Source: Planctomycetia bacterium (lineage in GTDB: Bacteria > Planctomycetota > Phycisphaerae > UBA1845 > UTPLA1). Taken from it: 64,000 nucleotides of DNA. Location: the NCBI GenBank assembly GCA_015075745.1, contig JABTTW010000003.1:186001-250000 (forward strand). Reading direction: 5' to 3'. A model generated the notes under the pieces. That model had not been told where the DNA came from. It searched no databases and was given only the letters and a program-made list of their open reading frames with translations. Both the position numbers and the translations under genes were made by a program. Below, one piece after another: positions 17,978 to 26,177 of the stretch (its first letter is position 1; each line of letters opens with the position of its first letter).

Positions 17978-19221
17978 CGGCTGTGCCAATCCCCCTGCAC
18001 CACGTAGCGCTGCGTGGTCAGTTCCTCGAGTCCCATCGGGCCATATGCGTGGATCTTGCTCGTGCTGATGCCGATCTCCGCGCCGAGGCCGAGTTGAAAT
18101 CCGTCGTTAAACCGCGTCGAGGCGTTCACCAGCACGCAGGATGAATGCACCTCGTCAACGAAGCGCTTCTGATGCGCTGCGTTGTTCGAGAGAATCGCCT
18201 CGGTGTGATTCGACCCGTAGCGACGGATGTGCTCGATGGCCGCGGCGATGTCCGGCACGACGCGGCACGCAACAATCAAATCAAGGTATTCATGTCCCCA
18301 GTCCCCGTCGGTCGCCGCCGCGGCCGTCGGCGCGAGTCTCTGCACCGTTTCATCGCCGCGCAGCTCGACGCCGTCGGCGGCCAGTCGCCGGGCAAGCTGC
18401 GGAACAAAGTCGGCGGCGATCTTCTCGTGAACGAGCAGGGCCTCCACCGCATTGCACGTCGCCGGACCGCTGGTCTTGGCCGTCGCACAGATGTTCACGG
18501 CTCTCTCCAGGTCCGCCGACTCATCGACGAAGATGTGACAGACGCCGTGGAAATGCTGCACCATCGGGATGCGCGAGTGTTCGTGCACGAACCGGATCAG
18601 CTCCGTCCCGCCGCGCGGAATGACCAGGTCGATGTACTGATCGAGCCGCAGCAAGGCCTTGATCTCCTCCCGATCCGAGGTCGTCAGAAGTGTCACCGAA
18701 TCGGCACTCACGTCATGCTTCGCAAGCGACTGCGTCGCCAGATTCGCCAGTATCCGATTCGAGTTTGCCGCCTCGCGGCCGCCCTTGAGGATGCAGGCGT
18801 TGCCGCTCTTGAAGCACAGGGCAAATGCGTCGATCGTCACGTTCGGCCGGGCCTCGTAGATCATCATGATCACGCCGATCGGGCATCGAACCTTGCGCAC
18901 GCGAAGGCCGCTCGGCACCGCCGCGTCGCGCGTGACCTGGCCGACTGGGTCAGGTAGCGCGGCGACCTGTCTCAGGCCTTCGGCCAACTGCTGGATGCCC
19001 GCGTCGGTCAATGTCAGCCGGCGAATCTTGGCGTCGCCCAGTCCCGCCTCGCGCGCCGCACCCAGATCGAGGGCGTTGGCCTCCTTGATCGCAGCGGCAT
19101 TAGTCTCGATGAGACCCGCCATTGTCGTGAGGCAGACGTTCTTCGTCGCCGTGGAAAGACCGGCAAGAGCCGCGGCCGCCGACCGGGCGCGCTGGGCGAG
19201 CTTTTCGATGTCTCTCTCCAT
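17974..19221 (-). CDS. proA: Gamma-glutamyl phosphate reductase
   Basis: Second enzyme of proline synthesis: reduces gamma-glutamyl phosphate to glutamate semialdehyde with NADPH. 415 residues, the usual length. The aldehyde-dehydrogenase-like catalytic cysteine lies in AKTSGPATCNAVEALLVHE; most homologues have QRPGVCNA, so the residues before the cysteine differ. GVIMMIYEARPNVTIDAFAL, KGGREAANSN and DLVIPRGGTELI are well conserved, and the end has GLGAEIGISTSKIHAYGPMGLEELT. It starts nine bases after proB, so ProB and ProA, which act in succession on an unstable intermediate, are made together. Confidence 0.96.
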   Translation of the reverse strand: MERDIEKLAQRARSAAAALAGLSTATKNVCLTTMAGLIETNAAAIKEANALDLGAAREAGLGDAKIRRLTLTDAGIQQLAEGLRQVAALPDPVGQVTRDAAVPSGLRVRKVRCPIGVIMMIYEARPNVTIDAFALCFKSGNACILKGGREAANSNRILANLATQSLAKHDVSADSVTLLTTSDREEIKALLRLDQYIDLVIPRGGTELIRFVHEHSRIPMVQHFHGVCHIFVDESADLERAVNICATAKTSGPATCNAVEALLVHEKIAADFVPQLARRLAADGVELRGDETVQRLAPTAAAATDGDWGHEYLDLIVACRVVPDIAAAIEHIRRYGSNHTEAILSNNAAHQKRFVDEVHSSCVLVNASTRFNDGFQLGLGAEIGISTSKIHAYGPMGLEELTTQRYVVQGDWHSR

Positions 19222-19230
19222 GAGCGGTCC

Positions 19231-20355
19231 CTATTCCCTGAAGATCACCAGGTCGTCGCGGTTGATGATCTCTTTGATGTACTCATAACCAAGGATGTCC
19301 TTGACCTCCGCGTGCTTGCGCCCCTGAATCCGGCGCACTTCATGTGACGAGTACGACACAAGGCCGACGGCGAAGACGTGCCCTTCCTCATCACGGAGGT
19401 CCACCCGCGCCCCCATGGAGAAATCTCCCTCGACATGGCGGACTCCCGATGGCAGAAGGCTCGCGCCGCGCTCGATCACTGCCGCCTTGGCCCCGGCGTC
19501 GAGCGTCAACGATCCCAGGGAGCGAGAACGCATGGCGATCCACTGCTTGCGCGCGTTGAGCTTTCGCTCGCGCGGGACGAATACTGTTCCCAGCGGCTCG
19601 CCCTGCAGCAGCCGCGGCAAAATACCGGGCTCCAGACCGTGTGCGACAATCGTCGGCACGCCCCAGTGGCTGGCGAGATGTGCCGCGGAAACTTTCGCGT
19701 GCATCCCCCCGACGCCGGTTGTGCTCGTGTCATGGCCGATGTGCTCGTCAACCGCCGAGCCGACATCCACCTGCGGGATCACGTCGCCGTTGCCGCCGTT
19801 CGCATGAAGGCCCTTGGCAATGCTCAGGATGACCAGCAGCTCAGCGGACACGAGGCCGGTCACGAGCGCGGACAAATGGTCGTTGTCGCCGACCTTGTTC
19901 TCGTCGTCGGAAAGGGCGTCGTTTTCGTTGATGATCGGGACGATTCCGCCATCGACAAGCTTCTGAATCGTGTGCCGCGCGGAAAGAAAGCGGCGGCGGT
20001 TTTCAATATCTTCGGCGGTCATCAAGAGCTGCGCGACGTGAATGCGATGCCGCTTAAACGCCTTCGCCATGACGCCCATGAGCCGATGCTGTCCGACCGA
20101 CGCCGCAGCCTGTCGCTCAACGACGTCCTCCGGCGGCGAGGCCAAGCCCATCGGGGCATATCCCGCGGCGACGGCCCCCGAAACGACCATGATCACTTCG
20201 TAGCCCTGATGGCGCAGGACCATCACATCATGGGCGATGTCGGCGATCACCTTGGGGCGAAGTCGCCCTTTGCCGGCGATGACGGCGCTGCCGACCTTGA
20301 CGACGACGCGTCGAATTTTTCCAAGCTGACGTCTCCCACTTACGGGCGATTCCAT
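19231..20355 (-). CDS. proB: Glutamate 5-kinase with PUA domain
   Basis: First enzyme of proline synthesis: phosphorylates glutamate with ATP. 374 residues from ATG 20355, five bases after the argH stop; the longer frame to 20469 overlaps argH and lacks homology. The kinase domain has VVVKVGSAVI, VVSGAVAAGYAPMGL, QLLMTAEDIENRRRF, IINENDALSDDE and GTGGMHAK-like VGGMHAKVSAA. Residues about 285-365 form the PUA domain (GDFSMGARVDLRDEEGHVFA). In studied ProB proteins proline inhibits the kinase domain. Confidence 0.95.
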   Translation of the reverse strand: MESPVSGRRQLGKIRRVVVKVGSAVIAGKGRLRPKVIADIAHDVMVLRHQGYEVIMVVSGAVAAGYAPMGLASPPEDVVERQAAASVGQHRLMGVMAKAFKRHRIHVAQLLMTAEDIENRRRFLSARHTIQKLVDGGIVPIINENDALSDDENKVGDNDHLSALVTGLVSAELLVILSIAKGLHANGGNGDVIPQVDVGSAVDEHIGHDTSTTGVGGMHAKVSAAHLASHWGVPTIVAHGLEPGILPRLLQGEPLGTVFVPRERKLNARKQWIAMRSRSLGSLTLDAGAKAAVIERGASLLPSGVRHVEGDFSMGARVDLRDEEGHVFAVGLVSYSSHEVRRIQGRKHAEVKDILGYEYIKEIINRDDLVIFRE

Positions 20356-20360
20356 GATGA

Positions 20361-21671
20361 TCAACTCTTGAGCCCTCTGACTTCCCCCAATATCTCCCCA
20401 GCCATCCTTCGCGTCTCGGCCGGCGACGCGCCGCCGATCGTCTGGTACAAGTCGGCCCGATCCGCCCACACGTCGGCGTCGGCGTTGCCGGCAGCGGACT
20501 TCAACTCTTCCGCCACGCCGTGATGGGCCTCTCGAAGCGGTATTCCCTCGGCAACCTTTGCTTCCATGCGCAAGGTCGCCCCAATCCCTCCCTGTTTGCA
20601 GGATGCTGCCAGGCGCTCGGCACTAAATTGCATCCCCCGGCAGAAGGCGATCGTCATCTCCATCAGCATCGCCAGCCTCGCTGCCGCCTGATGCACGATC
20701 GGCTTGAGACACTGCAGGTCTCTATTGTAACCACTGGGCAGCCCCTTCAGCGTCAAAATGGCCTGGGAATGGGCCGCCTGCACCATGCAGGCCTCGCCGC
20801 GCAAAAGCTCCATCGCGTCGGGATTCGATTTGTTCGGCATCATCGAGGAGCCTGTGGCGAATTCCTTCGGATACACCGTCCAGCCAAGCGGCGTCTGAGA
20901 AAACATGATGATGTCCGTCGCCAACGCCTGAAGATGAAGAGCCGTCTGCGCCGCCACCGCCAGCCATTCCACAATCTCATCGCGGCACGACGTCGATTCC
21001 AGCGCATTACGGGACGGCCGGACAAACCCCAGTTCCTTCGCCTGAATGTGGCGGTCGATCGGAATCGACGAGCCGGCCACCGCCCCACTCCCCAGCGGGC
21101 AGAATTCCGCCCACTCGCTGACCAGAAAGCCCGCATGTCGCCGAATGCGGTCCATCGAAGCGGCGTACCGCAAGGCCCAAAAGCCGACGTTCCCGGGCGC
21201 GGCGAATTGCGCGTGGGTCTGCAACGGAAATATCATCTCGCTCCACTCGACGGCTCGCTCACACATCGCCTCGACCAGCAAACGCGAATCCGACGCGAGC
21301 CGCTTACCTGCGTCGATGACGAACATCTTCAGCAGGGTCGCCACCTGATCGTTGCGCGACCGGGCCGTGTGAATCTTTCGCCCGGCATCCCCTGCCTGGG
21401 CAGTGAGCTGCTGCTCAACCCAAGTATGCAGATCCTCCGCGTCGGAGTCGGGACACGGAGCATGGTCGAACTTTCGCTCGATGTCCGTAAGCGCCGAGTC
21501 GATGGCCGCCTGCTCGCGCTGCGAAAGGATTCCAGCGACGGTTAGTGCAACGGCATGGGCACGCTGGAGTCTCAATTCATACGGCAACAGAAACCAGTCC
21601 GCTTCGAGGCAGCGGTTGATCGATGCAAAGGTAGGATGAAGAGTCTGCTCCTGTTTCCAAAGCGCTGCCAT
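20361..21671 (-). CDS. argH: Argininosuccinate lyase
   Basis: Last enzyme of arginine synthesis: splits argininosuccinate into arginine and fumarate. 436 residues. The fumarase-superfamily signature reads GSSMMPNKSNPDAMELLRGE, and HTARSRNDQVAT and GVAEELKSA-type sequences are also present; the catalytic serine is in the SSMMPNKSN loop. ATG 21671 is chosen because GGAGG lies six bases upstream; the ATG at 21677 directly abuts it. The first 95 bases overlap the 3' end of argG in another frame, an unusually long overlap. Confidence 0.94.
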   Translation of the reverse strand: MAALWKQEQTLHPTFASINRCLEADWFLLPYELRLQRAHAVALTVAGILSQREQAAIDSALTDIERKFDHAPCPDSDAEDLHTWVEQQLTAQAGDAGRKIHTARSRNDQVATLLKMFVIDAGKRLASDSRLLVEAMCERAVEWSEMIFPLQTHAQFAAPGNVGFWALRYAASMDRIRRHAGFLVSEWAEFCPLGSGAVAGSSIPIDRHIQAKELGFVRPSRNALESTSCRDEIVEWLAVAAQTALHLQALATDIIMFSQTPLGWTVYPKEFATGSSMMPNKSNPDAMELLRGEACMVQAAHSQAILTLKGLPSGYNRDLQCLKPIVHQAAARLAMLMEMTIAFCRGMQFSAERLAASCKQGGIGATLRMEAKVAEGIPLREAHHGVAEELKSAAGNADADVWADRADLYQTIGGASPAETRRMAGEILGEVRGLKS

Positions 21672-22878
21672 CGGCATCCTCCACGCATCGCGGGCCCACC
21701 TGCGACAGCCAGCTCAGCTTGACAAAGCCCGCCGCATCCTGATGGGAAAAGTCGCTTTGCTCGAACGTCGCCAGGTCCTTGCGAAAAATCGCTGCGGGTG
21801 CGTCGATCTTCGAAACATGAGTCGTCGGCGTGAGCTGAACCGTGACCTCGCCCGTCAGATGGGCCATCACCGCGCCAGCCGAAGCCTGGAGCAGCGCGCG
21901 CTGATCCGAGAAGTACTCTCCCCGATACATCATCGTACCAAACTGACGGCCCAGTTCGCAGTAAGCGTCGTAGGTCGGCTTGTTCAGCGTGCATCGAGCC
22001 AGGGCGTCGACCGCGACATGCAGCAGCTTCGCCGCGGGGTTGATGTATAGCCCGCGCGATTTGATGCCGGTGAAGCGGTTCTCAATGACCATGTCCCACG
22101 CCCAGGCAGCGCTGCGGTACGTACGATTCAGCCGGGCCACAATCTGCGGCAGGCTGACCGGCAGACCATCAATGCTGACGGGAACTCCCCGGTCGAATCC
22201 GACGCGAACCTGCTGCGGGGCCGTTTCGGCAGAGGGGCCGCCCGAGAACCTGCCGCTCACGGCGCGAAGCACCTTGTTCACATCAACGAGTGCGGCGGGA
22301 TCCTCAAGCTCGCTTCCCTCGACGCTCAGGTGCCAAAGGTTCTCATCGAGGCTGTAGTCCTTGGTGACCGAGAAGTCATCCTTCACGCCGTGCGCGTGAA
22401 GGTAGGCGATCATGTCCGCGCGTCCGGAAAGTTCCCAGCACTTCCACGGCGCCAGGATCGGGCACTCCGGCGCAAGGGAGTGATAGGCATATTCAAAGCG
22501 GATCTGATCGTTGCCTTTTCCCGTAGCGCCGTGAACCAGCGTCGCCTCGCCGAGGGCCTTGGCCAGTCGCACTTGCTCCAGGGCGATGAACGGACGGGCC
22601 AGCGCCGTGCCAAGGCGATAGTTGCCTTCGTAAGTGGCGCCAAGTCCAATGGCCAGCGGAATGACGGACTCGAACATGGCCGGCTTCGCATCGCGAATGA
22701 TCGCCGACTTCGCACCGTGACGAAGCGCCTTCTCGCAAAGCGCCTCCATGTCTTCCTGTTGACCCACGTCGACGAGCACCGCGTGAACGTCGTAGCCGCG
22801 TTCGCGAAGCCATATGACGATCGTGGTCGTATCCAGCCCGCCTGAGTAAGCCAGGACGCACTTCTTGCTATCGCTCAT
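21577..22878 (-). CDS. argG: Argininosuccinate synthase
   Basis: Joins citrulline and aspartate with ATP to make argininosuccinate. The ATP-pyrophosphatase loop VLAYSGGLDTT is at residues 8-18, followed by GQQEDMEALCEKALRHGA, THGATGKGNDQIRFE-type HGATGKGND and PILAPW. From ATG 22878 the protein has 433 residues; normal ArgG of this group ends near FVKL at about residue 395. The extra 35 or so residues (WLSQVGPRCVEDADGS...) run into argH and look unconserved. ATG 22878 has GGAG about seven bases upstream and overlaps the argR end by 11 bases. Confidence 0.94.
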   Translation of the reverse strand: MSDSKKCVLAYSGGLDTTTIVIWLRERGYDVHAVLVDVGQQEDMEALCEKALRHGAKSAIIRDAKPAMFESVIPLAIGLGATYEGNYRLGTALARPFIALEQVRLAKALGEATLVHGATGKGNDQIRFEYAYHSLAPECPILAPWKCWELSGRADMIAYLHAHGVKDDFSVTKDYSLDENLWHLSVEGSELEDPAALVDVNKVLRAVSGRFSGGPSAETAPQQVRVGFDRGVPVSIDGLPVSLPQIVARLNRTYRSAAWAWDMVIENRFTGIKSRGLYINPAAKLLHVAVDALARCTLNKPTYDAYCELGRQFGTMMYRGEYFSDQRALLQASAGAVMAHLTGEVTVQLTPTTHVSKIDAPAAIFRKDLATFEQSDFSHQDAAGFVKLSWLSQVGPRCVEDADGSALETGADSSSYLCIDQPLPRSGLVSVAV

Positions 22879-23320
22879 GCTTGTCTCCAAACCATTGTTC
22901 CAGTCGCCGCAGTGCGACGACCTGAGTTCGCCGCGTCTTGGTTGCCACGAAAATCGCATCGTCCCCGGCAATCGTTGCCAGTATCACAGGCTCCGCGTGC
23001 TGATCGATCAGCGACGCCACGCCCTGGGCCTGACCCGTCGCCGTCCGAATGACGATCAAATTCGGACCGCAAATCGTGAAGCCCAGCACCACACCGGACA
23101 GATCAACGAGATCAGGCCCCGAGTCGGCCTCGGCCTGCTGGAAGACGTAACTTCCACCGGCCTTGCGAATGCCCATCTCCAGGAGGTCGCGACTCAGCGT
23201 CGATTGGTTCACCACAATGCCGCGCGCCCGCAGGGCCTTGCGCAGGTCTGCCTGCGTGCCGACACCCAACTCCCGAACGATTCCGCGAATCGCCTCCCAT
23301 CGTTCGTGTTTCGCATCCAT
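22868..23320 (-). CDS. argR: Arginine repressor ArgR
   Basis: Arginine-dependent repressor and first gene of the operon. 150 residues. The winged helix-turn-helix (about 8-68) contains TQADLRKALRARGIVVNQST and LSRDLLEMGIRK. The C-terminal hexamer and arginine-binding domain has RTATGQAQGVASLID and VILATIAGDDAIFV, where the GDD pair normally contacts arginine. The arrangement argR-argG-argH-proB-proA implies that arginine regulates its own final steps and possibly proline synthesis. The start codon is only 8 bases from a good -10 box. Confidence 0.96.
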   Translation of the reverse strand: MDAKHERWEAIRGIVRELGVGTQADLRKALRARGIVVNQSTLSRDLLEMGIRKAGGSYVFQQAEADSGPDLVDLSGVVLGFTICGPNLIVIRTATGQAQGVASLIDQHAEPVILATIAGDDAIFVATKTRRTQVVALRRLEQWFGDKHER

Positions 23321-23357
23321 CAGGATTCATAATAGCATACTATGCACACATATGCAA
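23321..23357 (-). promoter_or_regulatory. Promoter of the argR operon, nearly leaderless, with palindrome in spacer
   Basis: On the minus strand, TTGCAT (23352-23357) and TATTAT (23329-23334) are exactly 17 bases apart, fitting a sigma-70-type promoter. Only 8 bases separate the -10 box from the argR ATG, so the message should begin at or within a few bases of the start codon. The spacer holds the perfect palindrome GCATACTATGC (23335-23345), a candidate operator, possibly for ArgR itself. Confidence 0.65.
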
Positions 23358-23470
23358 CATATATTCAGGGATGGGATCCGAACGCATGAAACGACCGGCT
23401 CGGCGGCGTCGCGGCAGGCAAATCCCGTGCCGCGAACTTGATTCTCCCGACCGCAAATCGGATATTCGTG

Positions 23471-23476
23471 TATAAT
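23471..23476 (+). promoter_or_regulatory. Possible -10 box for rpoN
   Basis: TATAAT, the perfect -10 hexamer, lies about 95 bases upstream of the rpoN ATG. No matching -35 sits at 16-18 bases spacing; a TG directly before it may compensate. Low to moderate support. Confidence 0.4.
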
Positions 23477-23569
23477 CTTGTTGAGCCGACGAGCCCTTCG
23501 GCCGAAAAGTCCATCGTCCGGGTCTGCGTCTAAACCGCTACCGGAAAGGCGCTTAGAGAGCTCTTCTTG

Positions 23570-25117
23570 ATGTCTCAATATCTCTCCATGATACCCTCGC
23601 AGCAAATGCGACTGGAACAGCGGCTCAGTCCGCAGCTTGTTCAGTCCATGGAGATTCTGCAGCTTCCACTCCTCGCGCTGGAGGCTCGCGTGCGCGAAGA
23701 AATGGAAATGAACCCCGTTCTGGAAGAACCGGAAACGGAACCCACCTCCCCGACGGAAGACGTTCGCGAGGAGCCCCCCACGTCCGAGAAAAGCCAGGCC
23801 GAGGCCGAAAGCTTTGAGCGACTAGATCAACTTGGCCGGGAATACGAATTCGACCCCGGCGACCTCCCGTATAGCCGAGGCGCAGGCAACGGCGATGGCG
23901 AGCGCAACGCCAAAATGGATGCCATGGCCAACACCGCCTCGCGCGGCGAAGGCCTTCGCGAACTGATGGTCCGCCAATGGGCCCTGATCGATTGCGATCC
24001 CGCCACTCGCACGGCAGGCGAAGCCATCATCGACTGGATGGACGAGGACGGCTATCTCCGACGCGAAGTCGAGCATCACGCCCCCGGCGACAACGGCGAC
24101 GGCGTCGAGACGACTCCCCTCATCATTCGCAGGACCGACGAGGAGCGGCGGCGGTTGCTTGAGGAGATCGCCCTGTCGCGTACGCCTCCACTGGAGATTG
24201 ACGCCATGGAGTCCGCGCTCTGCGTCGTCCAGACATTGGAGCCGATCGGCGTGGCCTCAAGGGATCTGACCGAGTGCCTGCTGATTCAGCTCGCCGCCAA
24301 GAATGAAACAGATCCCTTTTACGCCGAACTGGTCAGCAATCACCTCAGCGATCTCGGAAAAAACCAGTATCCTCAGGTCGCCAAGGCCACCGGCCGCTCC
24401 ATCGAAGACATCAAGGCGGCCCTGCTGGTCATCGGAAAGTTGAATCACCATCCCGGCCTGCTCGTTCAGCCGAATGACGTCCCGCGAATCTCGCCGGACA
24501 TTCTCATCGACTACTCCGATGACGGGGACGGCTACACGGTTCGCCTCGCGCGCGGCAATACTCAGCGCCTGCGAATCTCCGCTCAGTATCGAGAGATGCT
24601 CCAGGACAAGATGCTCGACAAAGAGACCCGCGCCTTCATCAAACAGCGCGTCGAGTCCGCCGGCGTCCTGATCGACGCCATCCAATACCGCCGCGACCGG
24701 CTGCTGGAAATCGCCAAGGTCCTGGTGGACCGACAGCGCGAGTTCTTCGACTTCGGGCCGCAGTTCATGAAGGTCCTGCGCATGCGCGACCTCGCCGAGG
24801 AGTTCGGCTGCGACCCCTCCACCATCAGCCGCACCGTGGACGGTAAATACGTCCAGACGCCGCGCGGCCTCTTCCCGGTTCGACAGTTCTTCTCCGGCGG
24901 GACCACCGACTCGACCGGCGAGACCGTCAGTTGGAACAGCATCAAAGCCAAGGTCAAGGAAATCATCGACGGCGAGGACAAATCCAACCCGCTCACCGAC
25001 GACGAGATCATGAAACTCGTCAACGCACAGACCACCGTACCGATCGCCCGTCGAACCGTCGCCAAATACCGCTCCCAGCTCGGCATTCCCTCGCAGCGCG
25101 AGCGCAAGGCCTACTGA
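23570..25117 (+). CDS. rpoN: RNA polymerase sigma-54 factor
   Basis: Alternative sigma factor that needs AAA+ activators. 515 residues. Region I is glutamine- and leucine-rich (QQMRLEQRLSPQLVQSMEIL, 10-30). Region II is acidic (about 50-130). The core-binding and DNA-binding parts follow, with LEPIGVASRDLTECLLIQL and LAEEFGCDPSTISRTVDGKY. The RpoN box ARRTVAKYR (493-501) is the family's hallmark and contacts the -24 element. The frame opens with TTG at 23567 but ATG 23570 is the natural start. It stands divergent from argR. No activator or target promoter was identified in the window. Confidence 0.97.
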   Translation: MSQYLSMIPSQQMRLEQRLSPQLVQSMEILQLPLLALEARVREEMEMNPVLEEPETEPTSPTEDVREEPPTSEKSQAEAESFERLDQLGREYEFDPGDLPYSRGAGNGDGERNAKMDAMANTASRGEGLRELMVRQWALIDCDPATRTAGEAIIDWMDEDGYLRREVEHHAPGDNGDGVETTPLIIRRTDEERRRLLEEIALSRTPPLEIDAMESALCVVQTLEPIGVASRDLTECLLIQLAAKNETDPFYAELVSNHLSDLGKNQYPQVAKATGRSIEDIKAALLVIGKLNHHPGLLVQPNDVPRISPDILIDYSDDGDGYTVRLARGNTQRLRISAQYREMLQDKMLDKETRAFIKQRVESAGVLIDAIQYRRDRLLEIAKVLVDRQREFFDFGPQFMKVLRMRDLAEEFGCDPSTISRTVDGKYVQTPRGLFPVRQFFSGGTTDSTGETVSWNSIKAKVKEIIDGEDKSNPLTDDEIMKLVNAQTTVPIARRTVAKYRSQLGIPSQRERKAY

Positions 25118-25244
25118 TACTCCTTACGTTCCATCAATCGGCTGCTCGCCGGCTCCCCTGCCCACACATTGAAGCAATTCTGGTACCATGCCTGCGATCA
25201 GTGAATGAGTGCGTCAGCTCGGAAACGGGAGTGAACCGACCAAC

Positions 25245-25736
25245 ATGCTCATCGGAATCATGTCGGACAGCCACGGCGACGCCGCCGCCACCGCCCGGGC
25301 GATCAAGACCTTGACCGATCGCGGAGCCGAGTACTTCATTCACTGCGGCGATATCTGCGGTGACAACGTCCTCGCCGAGTTGGCCGGCCGCCCCTGCACC
25401 TTCGTCTGGGGAAACTGCGACGACCCCACGCCACTGGTGAAAAAATATGTCCAATCGCTTGGCCTTCCCTGGCCCCAGCAGCCCGTGCGCATCGAGCTGG
25501 CGGGTAAGACCATCGCCGTCTATCACGGTCACGAGAGAGGCTTCGCCGTCGCCACGGAAATAGACCACGACTTTGACTACCTTTTCCATGGTCACACGCA
25601 CAAGCGCGCCGACCGCCGCGTCGGAGAATGTCGAATCATCAACCCCGGCGCGCTCTATCGGGCGAACCCAAGAACGTGCGCACTACTGAACCTGGTCACA
25701 GATAAATTGGATTTCTTGAAACTTGACGAGGCTTGA
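25245..25736 (+). CDS. YfcE/MJ0936-type metallophosphodiesterase
   Basis: A 163-residue calcineurin-like phosphoesterase. Metal-site motifs in order: MSDSHGD (6-12), HCGDICGD (about 34-41), WGNCDD, YHGHE and FHGHTHKRADRR, with INPGALYRANPRT at the end, which is typical for the YfcE group. Characterised members hydrolyse phosphodiesters in vitro; the physiological substrate is mostly unknown. ATG 25245 is the start because homology begins at MLIGIMSDSHG; the longer frame to 25209 adds nothing conserved. Confidence 0.92.
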   Translation: MLIGIMSDSHGDAAATARAIKTLTDRGAEYFIHCGDICGDNVLAELAGRPCTFVWGNCDDPTPLVKKYVQSLGLPWPQQPVRIELAGKTIAVYHGHERGFAVATEIDHDFDYLFHGHTHKRADRRVGECRIINPGALYRANPRTCALLNLVTDKLDFLKLDEA

Positions 25737-25808
25737 TGACATCAGCGGGCTCGTACACCGAGTCGTCACCCGCCAACGGATTGAAGGCCTTCACACGGGA
25801 GCAATGAC

Positions 25809-26132
25809 ATGAGCGTTCAAAACATTCGGATTTCCGCCCTGATCCTGACAACCGCCGGCCTCGGCCTGTTCGCATATGGCTGCGAAAAGTCCGCCCCCGC
25901 CAATGCTGACGCATCGACCATTGAGGCCCGGCTGGCGAAGGCGGATGCGGTCGATGGAAAGACCGACAAGGTCGTCACCAAGTGCGCCGGCTGCGCCCTC
26001 GGCATGGACGGCAAGGCCGAACACTCACTCACGGCGCACGGCTACACCCTGCACCTGTGCTCAGAACATTGCAAGGAAGACTTCGGCAAGGATGTCGACA
26101 AGTCCCTCATGGCCATGGAACTGCCTGAATAA
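25809..26132 (+). CDS. Putative lipoprotein with YHS/TRASH-like cysteine-rich segment
   Basis: A 107-residue protein with a hydrophobic N-terminus ending AYGC (Cys25), a likely lipid attachment site. The second half has CAGCALGMDGKAEHSL and LHLCSEHCKEDFGKD, two cysteine pairs in the spacing seen in small metal-binding YHS/TRASH-type domains. It may bind a soft metal such as copper or zinc at the cell surface. GGAG lies seven bases before the ATG. No metal transporter is adjacent. Confidence 0.75.
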   Translation: MSVQNIRISALILTTAGLGLFAYGCEKSAPANADASTIEARLAKADAVDGKTDKVVTKCAGCALGMDGKAEHSLTAHGYTLHLCSEHCKEDFGKDVDKSLMAMELPE

Positions 26133-26177
26133 GCAGCGCCAACCCGGCAAGCGGATCGACTCAGCCGCCGGCGACCC

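Noticed and set aside
19378-20523. 381-codon frame opposite proB
   Set aside because: Antisense to proB; no recognisable family.
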